Program-made: the position numbers and the translations under genes | Assembly: GCA_038363925.1 (NCBI GenBank) | Contig: JAQQWL010000008.1 | Location: 1,736,001 to 1,800,000 of the forward strand | DNA: 64,000 nucleotides | Reading direction: 5' to 3' | Origin: Apiospora phragmitis | Lineage: Eukaryota > Ascomycota > Sordariomycetes > Amphisphaeriales > Apiosporaceae | In this document: positions 51,537 to 61,000 of the stretch, in pieces | Layout: each line of letters starts with the position of its first letter | Numbering within the stretch: the stretch's first letter is position 1 | Notes under the pieces: generated by a model | Databases searched by the model: none | The model's input: only the letters and a program-made list of their open reading frames with translations | What the model was told of the DNA's origin: nothing

Positions 51537-51561
51537 TGAGGGGGTCAATTATGGGGTGACG
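51537..51561 (-). repeat. Right terminal inverted repeat of outer element
   Basis: Reverse complement reads CGTCACCCCATAATTGACC followed by CCC, matching the left border. TA at 51,562-51,563 completes the target duplication. Confidence 0.8.
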
Positions 51562-52332
51562 TACGTTACATCTCTCCTCATCCAGGATGACTTTATCCAA
51601 GGAGACGATATAACGTTCCCGGCTCTGAATCATCTTTATACAGGTATCTCAACGACTGGACTCAGCCTACTGAGCAGCCACGTCCCGGATTTGACCACAC
51701 TACACGCAACACTACCCTCTTCGTGCACTAGCATTGAGGCTTTTGTCAACTACCCGCGACTTAAAGACCTGGTCGTTAAATTTGACAGCATCTGCGAGAT
51801 CAGCTTCGGCTTCAAAGGAGCGGACCTGCTAATTATCGCCGAAAACTGCCCAGAACTTAAGAGCATCGTAGTGGGCGACGAGATCAACTACCCGCATGTC
51901 GAGGGCCTGGATGACTCCATGATGGAGAAGATCGCGCGCAGTCTATCGAACATCAAGGAGTTCAAGTTATACGGAGTCGATGAGTTTGACGAGCCGCTTA
52001 CACTTCAATCGATCAAGTCGCTTGGTCGTCACTGCCCGAATTTGAAGGAGTTAGCCTTGTCCTTCATTACGATTGACTGGGAAGAGGGTGATGGTATAAT
52101 ATAGGACAGCATATGGGACCTGGATCTGGAGTTGGCCGACCACCAACCACGACTGTGGCCTGAGAAATCGGATGAACAAATTGCGTCAATGGCAGAACGC
52201 TTTGCGCGCCGGTTTCCGAATTTGGAATACTTCAGCCTCAGTGGTGGTGAGGAAGGCGAGGCACTGTTCAACGACAGATTGGGTGATTTCATAATGTACA
52301 ACCCCCTCTCGCTGTCAGCCCCCGCTCGCTGA
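51562..52332 (+). pseudogene. 3' remnant of an LRR-like gene next to the transposon, with in-frame stop
   Basis: From the transposon border the + strand is open and protein-like: FPALNHLYTGISTTGLSLLS, VPDLTTLHATLPSS, CPELKSIVVGDEI, NIKEFKLYGVD and HCPNLKELALSF follow the spacing of degenerate leucine-rich repeats seen in fungal F-box/LRR proteins. The frame ends at TAG 52,102-52,104 (GDGII-stop) but continues in the same frame for 76 codons with another repeat (RFPNLEYFSLSGGEEGEA) to a TGA at 52,330. Codon use is normal and it is not RIP-mutated. The 5' part is missing: the pogo-type element joins at the TA preceding TACGTTACA. The TAG may be a mutation after inactivation or an assembly error. 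Such proteins usually recruit targets to SCF ubiquitin ligases, but no F-box is present here. Confidence 0.6.
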
Positions 52333-53107
52333 CACTCCTTTAAGATCCGACGAAGCTGAAGACAGCCACGGTGCGTAAATGATCTTTGGCAGCATGACCG
52401 CCGATCACTTGTCACCAAGGGAACATTCGTGCTAAATACATTGTGGTATAAAGCACAACTCAATCGACTAAAGTTGGTTTAGCTATTGACTAAAACGCTA
52501 TATATACGAAAAATATGACTAGCACCTTCGCCTAAGCCGTGACGAGTAGCGGTATGCTATGAGTGCAGCATTTAAATGATTGCTATGGCCCGAGACTGTA
52601 GGCGCTGAAGGCTTGGTGCTAACCACCACGGCAACCCTACTCATCAGAGTGGCTCGCAAGTTTTTCATGAGACGAATAATTCAAAAGGCAGCTCGAAGTG
52701 GCGATCCCCAAAACAGTATCTCCCCGAGGCCCTTCAGCATCATTTCCTTACTTCCCCGAGACTGCAACAGACGGGCTCTGCTCTAGTACACAAACTGCAT
52801 GCGGCGAATGCTTTTGGTGTTTCCCCAGTATGAGCTAGATGAAGGTAAGCCCGGTCCTTTAACCACTGCCACTACTGCCACCACTCGTAACACTGCACCA
52901 CGTTTCCCACAATTGTCATTATGACGTTACTCGCCAGCATTTTCACCGATGAATTGTAAATGTGCCAATTCAATCACTTGGTACATACTTATGAGCAATG
53001 CGGATGTCTCGACAGCTGCGTCAATGGCCTCCGGTACACGGCTTCTCCTGAACAAGACCCAGTACGACGAACACTATTGTATATGCATCAAGAAGAACAG
53101 ACCTGAC
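52333..53107. other. Convergent intergenic region
   Basis: Between the LRR-like remnant and the GH35 stop codon. Contains a CACTGCCACTACTGCCACCA-type imperfect repeat near 52,864-52,883. No gene seen. Confidence 0.4.
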
Positions 53108-56089
53108 TTAAGCATACTCCAGCCTCTCCTCCGCCCACTGGGGCCGGAGATACCCGGCGTCAAACCGCATATCGTAGCTCGTCTCGTGCACGTAGTCGAC
53201 GTTCCACCCGACCGTCATTTCCGCCCCATGGCTACTCTGGCTCCACACCGTGACGGCGATGGTGTTGTCGCCATGATAGTCCAGGATCCCCGGCGGCACG
53301 GGGAAGTCGATCTGGCGCCCGATGTACGGGGTAAAGCGACCGTACTGGTACCCGTTGACGAAGAGCAGCGCGCGCAGCCGGTTCGAGGAAGCGTCGTCTT
53401 CGCTCGCCGTGAGTCGGAAGGAGATGGACACGTCGAGGCCCGCGGGGACCGACAGGGTAGATCCGGTGGATTCCCTCGTCCTGGGCCATGCCGAGTTGTC
53501 GTACCCGGGAAGGTGCATGCCCGTGCGCTCGGTCCAGAGGTCGCCCTCGTTCAGGGGCGCGGGGTGCCGGCGATCTTCCACTCGCTGAACGAGTAACCAG
53601 ATTCAGAAGACGTCGCGGGGCCTAAAAGCGTGGCGTTGGTGATGCCACGCGGGTTTAGCGCCTCGGCCCGTTGGTCGTGGCCCGAGTTGTCCATGACGAC
53701 AACCAACACGTTCTCCTTGCCCCCTTTCTTCTTCTTCTTCTACCAACGTTGCGTTGGCGAAGGAGAAGGTCGAGCCCGCTCTGTCGAGGTAGGATCGGCC
53801 CAGCCATGACCCGATGAATTGCGAGTTGAGCCACGCGGAGTAGCCGAACGCGGTGCCGCCCGTGATGTTGAGGAACACGCCCGTCGGCGGCTCCGATGTG
53901 GTCGGGAAAGTGGCCCGGTAGATGTGGGTGCCGACGTGGATGCCGTAATCGTCTACGTAGAACACCGGATTGTTAAGAGCCGGCACGGTCTGGTTCGAGG
54001 TGTTGGCGTGGGTGGCGGACACCCACGCCGCGCTCGTGGCGGAGTAGTTGGCCTGGATCTCGGGGAGGCTGTCGGCCACCTTCCACCCGTCGAGGGCGGG
54101 CAGCGTAAAATTGGGCGGCGCCTCGCCTCCCACTGCCGCGGTCAAGACGCCGTTGCTGGTCGAGGTAATGGCAACCTTCTTGCCGTTCCACGTCAAGGAG
54201 CAGACATATTTCGGTGCGAAGACGCTGAGGCTCGTCGCGTTGGTGGTGTCACCCCTGAGCTTCAGCGTGCTTCCTTCGATCAGGGCAGATCGCACTAGAT
54301 ACGGACCATGTACAAGGACTTTCAAAGTCAGTAAGATTGTTTCAGCCGGGAGATGCGTTCTTCAACTTACTCGTTTCATTGCCGGTAGCCAAGGGGTCAC
54401 TGTTCAACGCCGGAGACCAGAATCGGTAAGCCGCCGACCGATCCAGCAACACGATCCTGGACCCGTCGCTCAGCTCCACAATGCTCATGCCAGCATTTTG
54501 CGTGAATGACACCGTTGTTGCGTTAGCTTCTTTTTCGCCGCCGAAGAACTTGACGTTGGCGCATCCCCCGCATAATACGAGCCTGGCGGAACTCACACCT
54601 TCCATGCTGAACTCCGCCGACTCGCCTGTCGGGACCCAAAGGGCCAGGGCCTCCTTTCCGTCGATGATTGAATACGTAAGAACCTCGGCAGTGGAGTACA
54701 GAAGCGTCTTGGACCCGAACCTGAAGTCGGTTACGAGGATCTTGGCCTGATGGCCGTTGAGGGCAATCTCGCCGCCGTGTTGAGTCACAGTAACTAGAAG
54801 ATGATAGTAGTGTAGTTAAATAGATCATGGTGCTCTAGAACCTACTGGGGCCTCTTGATGTGCTGACTTGGAGCTTGAATGTCTCAGGATTCGACAAGGT
54901 CGAGTCTGCATGCATTACCACATAGAATGCTGCACCTGTGTCGGGGTTTCGGAGCTCTGAAGTGGCGATTGATGGATTGTCTGTGTATTCGGTGCTCTAG
55001 AATATCATCAGTGGTGTCCCCTTCTTTGGCGTAGGAAAAAGTTTAGTAAGTCATTTACGTTTCCGATCCGGTTTGTGAGGGCCAAATCCTTAGCGACTAC
55101 TCATTGTTAACCGGTACCCAGCCCGTTCCTTCCCATACTGGATTGCTTACTTCGTGTGAACTGGGTGAGGATCTTGGTCTCGTAGTACTTATCGCCAATG
55201 ATCCTCTTCTCCACATTGTCCGTCTTGTTGGAGATATCGGTCCACTGATTCCCAAGTTCGTTCTCGATCTGGAAAAGCACAACGTTGCCGCCGTTTGTGA
55301 TGAGATGCGGCGCGATGATGCGGGATATCGCGCTCATATATGGCTTCCAGGCCTCGGTGTAGCGGGGGTCGTTGTCCCTCAGCTCACCGTACGCGCCGGT
55401 CGTCACCCACAAGGGGAACCCGCCGGTATTGGCTTCAGCGTTCACGTACGGGCCGGGACGGATGATCATGTACATGCCCAGCTCCTTGGCCATGGTCATG
55501 ATGGAGGTGAAGTTGTGGGCCCCGGTCTCGAAGTCAGGACGCCCGGGTTGGGGTTGTGGTAACCCCAATGGTTGTAGATGGAGAAGGCATTGAAGCTGAA
55601 AGGTCAGCCTTTGGGCAGCAGTTGTGGTTCTAGAGCTCTCTACCTACCCGGCGGCTCTGATTTTCTCGAGCAGGTCTCGCCATATCTCTGGCCTAAAATA
55701 GTCAGTCAGCCAAGTCCACCATGATGTGATGGGAGGGGTACTTTACACAGGGTATCGCCAGTAATGGAACTGCCCAGGTCAGCACAGACCCGAGGAAGGG
55801 GAGAGAAGACACTTATACCTCTCCAGAAAAGACAAAGAGTCTTTCGCCGTTGATCATGAAGCTATGATGGTCCCTGTGCCGTATTAGCCCAATGATGCAC
55901 ACAAGTAGATAGCATCGTGGTAGTTGAGATAAGGTAAGGTTAGGTTTGCGCTTCGCTCACACATCATTCGACAACTTTATTCAGACCGTTATTATGCACC
56001 GGCCAATCAGTGGTGGTGTCTTGTCCTAGAACGGAAACAAGTGAGATGGCCACGCCCAGTAGGGCCGATAAACCCCTGAGCGACACCAT
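53108..56089 (-). pseudogene. Secreted GH35 beta-galactosidase with internal deletion and three frameshifts
   Basis: Family GH35 enzymes remove terminal beta-galactose from plant cell-wall polysaccharides outside the cell. The start at 56,089 gives a signal peptide (MVSLRGLSALLGVAISLVSV). Short exons then encode MINGERLFVFSGE, FHYWRYPV, PEIWRDLLEKIRAAG and [18 protein letters not shown]. The acid/base motif is present ([10 protein letters not shown], near 55,245-55,275). After TKILTQFTR (about 55,155) the sequence jumps to LALTNRIGN (about 55,060) and then TDNPSIATSELRNPDTGAAF. Roughly 200-250 residues of the barrel are missing, including the EFQxGAFD segment with the catalytic nucleophile. 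The C-terminal beta domains follow to the stop at 53,108. Single-base indels lie near 55,538 (-1), 53,725 (+1) and 53,553 (-1). The donor after NKVVEW reads AT rather than GT. The indels look like assembly errors; the deletion does not. Confidence 0.75.
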
Positions 56090-56403
56090 TATGGGTGAAC
56101 TATCGGAGGTAAAAATATTGCCCGTTCGGTGGAAAACAGTTTAACCAAACATATTTCTCTTTCCAAATCACTGAACGCCGGGCAGCCGGTCAACTTTATC
56201 CAGAAACCCCAACTTACCATCCTCGTTGCTTAGGTTCGTGCCCCTGCTCACCCCTTGAAGCGGAGAACTTGGGGGAAGTCTTCCTACATTTGCCTTTAAT
56301 TAAGCGAAAGATACAAAGACTAGTTCCTGTATAAAACGCTCTGGGCATATTCTAGAAATAAAAAGGTACTGACCTATAGCGTCTTTTCCCCCCTTCAATC
56401 TAC
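56090..56403. other. Short intergenic region
   Basis: Between the GH35 start and the PKS stop (both on the - strand). It would hold the GH35 promoter and the PKS 3' UTR. Nothing else seen. Confidence 0.4.
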
Positions 56404-58050
56404 CTATGCCCTGGAGATCCCTCGCTCAATAATGTCCCGCACCAACCCAATGGCGTTCTCCAAACAACCTTCAAACCGTACCGCATCCTCCTCCTGTCCT
56501 TGAACCAAAATTAACGGATCACTGTGGTGAACCTCGTAGTGAACGAAAACAGAGTCCGGATTCGGCATCAAAAACCCACCCTCTTGCATTCTCAAGTAGC
56601 CTCCAGACCCTAGGCAGTCCACCTTGCACTTCTTGGGTGAAAGATGCCTGTCGCTGTATTTCCACGCCGCCGATTCGAATAAAGCGGGGAGGGCCTTCCC
56701 CTCGCCCAGCGCCGCGCCCATGAGAGCGTACAGAGGCTCAATATAACCGTGCCCGTCGGCCACCCGCCGCACCGACTGGGCGTGCCCGACGGCGGCCTCC
56801 TTGAGCTTGCGCGCCATATCCGCCACGTCCCCCTTTCCCCTTCTGCCAGAAGAGTAGGGCCGCCTCAATCCAAGCCGCAATGTCCGGCGTCAGGCACTGG
56901 AGCCAGTCGATCTGGCCTTTGGCAAACTTGGAAACGGTAATCGTTTCCCAGGCCGGTTCGAAGTACCCGTAGAACATACGCGTCGCCACGAGGATGGCGA
57001 TCAAGACGGTGCCCTTGGACCGCAGTCCATTCCGGCCCAGAAACGATCGATTCAGTGCTGCATAGTGATGGCGGCTGGCCCTGATGGCCTTGTAGTGGGC
57101 CAAGTTGCTCGCCGTCTGCTCGGCGACGGCGCGCACCATGGCGGGGGACAGGTCCCACGTAAGTTGACGCACCACTGACAACCCCGGCAGCGTGTCGGCC
57201 GTTGCCACCGCTGCGTTGTCCTGCAGGCCAGCGCCACCGCTGGGGGGTGTGCCCAATATCTCGTCCGTGACGTGCTCGCACAGCTGCCGCGTGCTGAGCC
57301 CGTCGAGCTTCGAGTTCTCCGCCAGCAGCGCTGACACGCCGTTGGTGGCGACGGTGAACTGCAGCAGCTTGTCCAGCCAGCGGTTCGCGAGGCGGCCGCC
57401 GTCGACGAGGATCGACGTGCAGCGCGCCGACGCCGTCTCGGGCGCGCCGTCGTCCAGGCACAAGACGAACGCGCTCGACTCGATGGCTGCGAGTGTGGCT
57501 GCGTTGTTGTTGTTGTTGCTGGCGGCGTCGCCGACCCCCAGGAGCTGCGAGCGCAGGCCCGCCCATTCATCCCGCCGCTTGGACGTCAAGACCGAGACGG
57601 CGGGGGCGGCGGCCTGCTTCTCCGAGGATTGGATGAGATCGGCGAAGAGGCGGGTGAGTGACGCATAGCCGTCTTGCTCGTGCACGGCAATCTCGTACAT
57701 GTGGCCTCGGCGCAGTACCACGATGTTGTTGCTGGAGGGGTATTTGCGCGCCTGGTCGATCTCTAGGCCTGGTACCTGCGTGGTGTGGAACAGCCACTGC
57801 AACGTCTCGCCGCACAATGGCACGCCGTTGAGCGAGTTCTGTTGGAGCAGCCCACTCTCCAGCCGCTTCTTGAAGTCGAGCGCAGCCAATGTGATGACGG
57901 CGGCACGCTCGGCTTGGGTATGCCTAGGAGCACCGTCGGTGAGATGACCGATGTAGAAGAGGGCGTGGTCTTGCAGAGGCTCACGCCGCTGCAGGTGGAT
58001 GTGTCTGTCGTAAAAGTCGGACCGTGACTCTGCGCTCGACGAATCGCCCC
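56404..58050 (-). other. cAT-like (carnitine acyltransferase fold) domain of the PKS
   Basis: Sequence after the ACP follows the choline/carnitine acyltransferase fold: ARKYPSSNNIVVLRRGHMYE, VSVLTSKRRDEWAGLRSQLL, NRWLDKLLQFTVATNG, TWETITVSKFAKGQIDWLQC and a final EGGFLMPNPDSVFVHYEV. Such domains occur at the C-terminus of some fungal highly reducing PKSs (a Trichoderma virens example has been studied) and transfer the finished acyl chain from the ACP to an alcohol. Here the expected EHSxxDG motif reads AENSKLDG: Asn (AAC, 57,314-57,316) stands where the catalytic His should be. The downstream GRTETIRS-type motif, whose Arg binds carnitine in CrAT, is GQIDWLQC. So either this domain releases product by a different mechanism or substrate, or it is inactive. 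A one-base insertion at about 56,830 lies inside it. Confidence 0.8.
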
Positions 58051-61000
58051 TGAGAGAATCCAGCAATTCCAATCCCGTCTGGTTAAACTCGGCGACCGCC
58101 CGTTCCGTTGCTTCTAATTCCCCTGGTGAGCATATTGCTCTCCGCGAATCAGCAAGCATGCGCAAAACCTCGGCAACATCGGGGGTGGGAAGTGGTGGCT
58201 GCCTCTTTTGCGGCTCCTGGGAAGACGACCGTGTCGTTGGCAGAGTCGATGCCGGAAACGCCCCGCTCGTGCTGTCGTCATCGGTGTTCTCGTCACCGGG
58301 AACCAGGCTGGAGCGCGAAGTCACCTTCTTGGCCAGGCTCCACAGGTTGGGGCTGTCAAGGACCTCGGAGGACTGGATCGGGGCGCTGAACTCCCGCGTG
58401 ATCCAGTTTCTGAGCTCGATGGCAATCAAGGAATCCAGGCCAAGGTCCGTGACCGACTCATCGAGATTCACGTCGGTGGGGTCGGCCGAGATGAGATCTG
58501 CAAGTTTCGCCCCAATGGCCTGAGCCACGAATGCCTCAATCTCGTCTTGGTCGTCCGTCAGGCCGAGGACTTCTTCGAACGTCTTGCTCTTGTTATTGGT
58601 ATCCGTGGCCTGTGTTTTGGTTGTTGGACGGACGTGGGTGAACATGAGCGTGTGTGCAGCACCATTCACAGCAGTCGTCTCTGTTACGCTTTCTGGGGTG
58701 AAGCCTAAGACGGCCTGGTGACATCCAGCCTGGCGGGCCTCTGCGCTGAGTGCATACTCGAAGAAGGCCTCCAGTTCGTCATGGTATATCGTCGTTAAGC
58801 CCTGGCGCCGTAAAGACTGTATGATAGCCTCGTTGTTAACCGTGGCATCTTCAATCACACCGATATTCAGTGTCATGTAGAAACAACCAGAACCCTGATT
58901 GAATTGGGCAAGCGAATCTTGGAGTGAGTTGCTGGCGTTGTAGTTCGCTTGTCCGGCTGTGCCAATGATGTTGACTGCTGAAGAGAGACAAATGAAGAAC
59001 GCCAAATCCTCTGCCGATGTAAAGACCTTTTGAAGATTCAGCGTACCATGCGCCTTCGCTTGAAGGACGCTGTTGAAGACTTCCGCAGTCATGGTGTCGA
59101 GCGTTGAGTCTTGGAGCACGACGGTTGCTTGTATGACCCCCTTGACTGGAGGAAATCCCGTGGCCTTAATCTCAGACAGTGCGGCCTCGACACTTAACTC
59201 TTGGGAAACGTCGCACTTCACACAGTGCAGCTGTGACCCGGGCCCAAAGCTCCGCAGCTCTTCTTCGACGGTCTTATGTTCGGTCGGCCGGGCTCCGCTC
59301 CTGGACAGTGTCACGAAGTATCGCGCTCCAGCCTTCGCCATAAGCCGTAGCATCCTTCGTCCCAGTCTCCTAGCCCACCGGCAATGACATACGTCGCGTT
59401 GGGTTCAAGTCTTGGGAGCGTGTGCGCCGGTCTTGCGCTCTTCACGATTGAGTCGTCCTCGACTTGAACGACATATTTGGACATGCTATCATGCCGAGAC
59501 TGCTTTAGTGCTTCCTCGAATCCATCCATCGGTAAAGTAACCATCTTGAGTGGCGACAATGGCAACCCCTGGTTAATACATTGAACGACTTGTTTCAATA
59601 GCCACGAAGCCTTTTGTGGGTTTGACTTCAAGAGAGACCCGAGATCAAAGGTCGATACGGTTCCATTGGGAGGTTGGTTATTTCCCCGGCTTCGGATCTG
59701 CACCAATGTCCCAAATGGCTTCAGCATCTTCATGATCCCATCCGGCACAGGTGATCTGACACAGCCAAGAACAACATCGACCCCACTGCCACTAATAACC
59801 TTCCGCAGCTGCTCTTTGACGAACGGACTATTACGGGCGACTATGTGAGTCGACACCATTTGGAACGAATCTTCTAGGAACTTGGCCTCGTCTGAACTAC
59901 CCACTGCCGCAATGACGGAAGCTCCTAGATGCCTCGCTACAGCCGCGGCCGCCTGGCCAACTTCGCTCGCGGCGCCGTCGACCAAGATAAGCTGCCCGGG
60001 CTGGATATCGGCGATGCTGATTAGCGCATGGCATGCCGTCATAAAAGAAACCGGCAATGCCGCGGCAACAGTGAAAGGTGTTTGGTCTGGAAGAAGTTGG
60101 ACCTGCAATGCGGGTACTCTGGGACGGTTGGCATAAAACGCCTCTGTCCAGCCAACCACTCGGTCGCCGACTTTCAGGGTAGACACACCCAGGCCTGTGG
60201 CGACGATAATACCGGCGTACTCGTTGACCGGCGTCTCGCCCTTCGCGTTCGAAACCACACCAAATGCCTTGGGTTGTATCTCGACGAATCCGTCCGGCAG
60301 CGTCTCGCGGTCGCTCCCGTCCTCAACGAAGATGGCTTGGGCCGCACTCTCCTTTTGTTCATCGAGCTTGAGTGGAACTCGCGAATGGATGAAGCTTTCA
60401 AACTCCGTCACTGTCTCCTGGCTCCGGCATATCTGGCGATTCAATGTGTTGCTGGGCATAACTCTCAGGACTAAGACACTGGTGCCGGTGTACACGTACT
60501 CTCGCTCTCGTGCAGCAACTTCCCTTCAGACAAAGACCCGATGATTCCAGACAGGAAATCACAAAGTTCTGGCCAGATCTCTTCCGTCAATGTCTGTTGC
60601 ACATCGACAGTCACCATTTCCAGTTCAATATTCTCTGCATGTGCAGTTCGCGCCAATCCGGTGATGAGATGCTTCTTGGGGCTTGCCCTTGCCTTCTCGT
60701 CGCTTTGCATGCTGACCCAAAGGATTCGAGAACGCCTTTGCAAAAGCTCCACGACTTGTTGAAACCTCTGGGGCCCAACATCAAAAAAGAAGCGGCGCGG
60801 AGCCGTCGTCGATTACGATATTGATGGCCTCATCTTCGGGCGGCTGGTCGTCCCAGGAGGTCTCTAAAACAGTGCTAATATTTGCGTATTCCATGCGGAG
60901 CCTGCAGGATATCTTGGCAACAATGTTCCGCAGGAAGCTTGGTAGGGTAGGTTCTAGGATGAATCTGGCGTTGACGAAAGGATTAGGAACATCCCACAGA

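Larger units (their letters stand above)
44229..51561 (+). mobile_element. Nested RIP-mutated transposon block bounded by TIRs and a TA duplication
   Basis: The outer borders are inverted repeats (CGTCACCCCATAATTGA at both ends, followed by C-rich bases), each flanked by TA. This is the target duplication expected of pogo/Tc1-type elements. The element's own body seems to be 44,229-45,204 plus 51,034-51,561. The right part still reads on the + strand like a degraded C-terminus of a pogo-type transposase (a KKR/R-rich stretch near 51,310-51,345). Everything between was inserted later: a complete LTR element, an adjacent LTR, a second pogo-type element and an inverted LTR. Almost the whole block lacks CpA/TpG. 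The insertion lies immediately upstream of an LRR-like gene remnant. Confidence 0.75.

Noticed and set aside
53220..54298. Long + strand frames opposite GH35
   Set aside because: Antisense shadows; GH35 motifs and splice signals are on the - strand.
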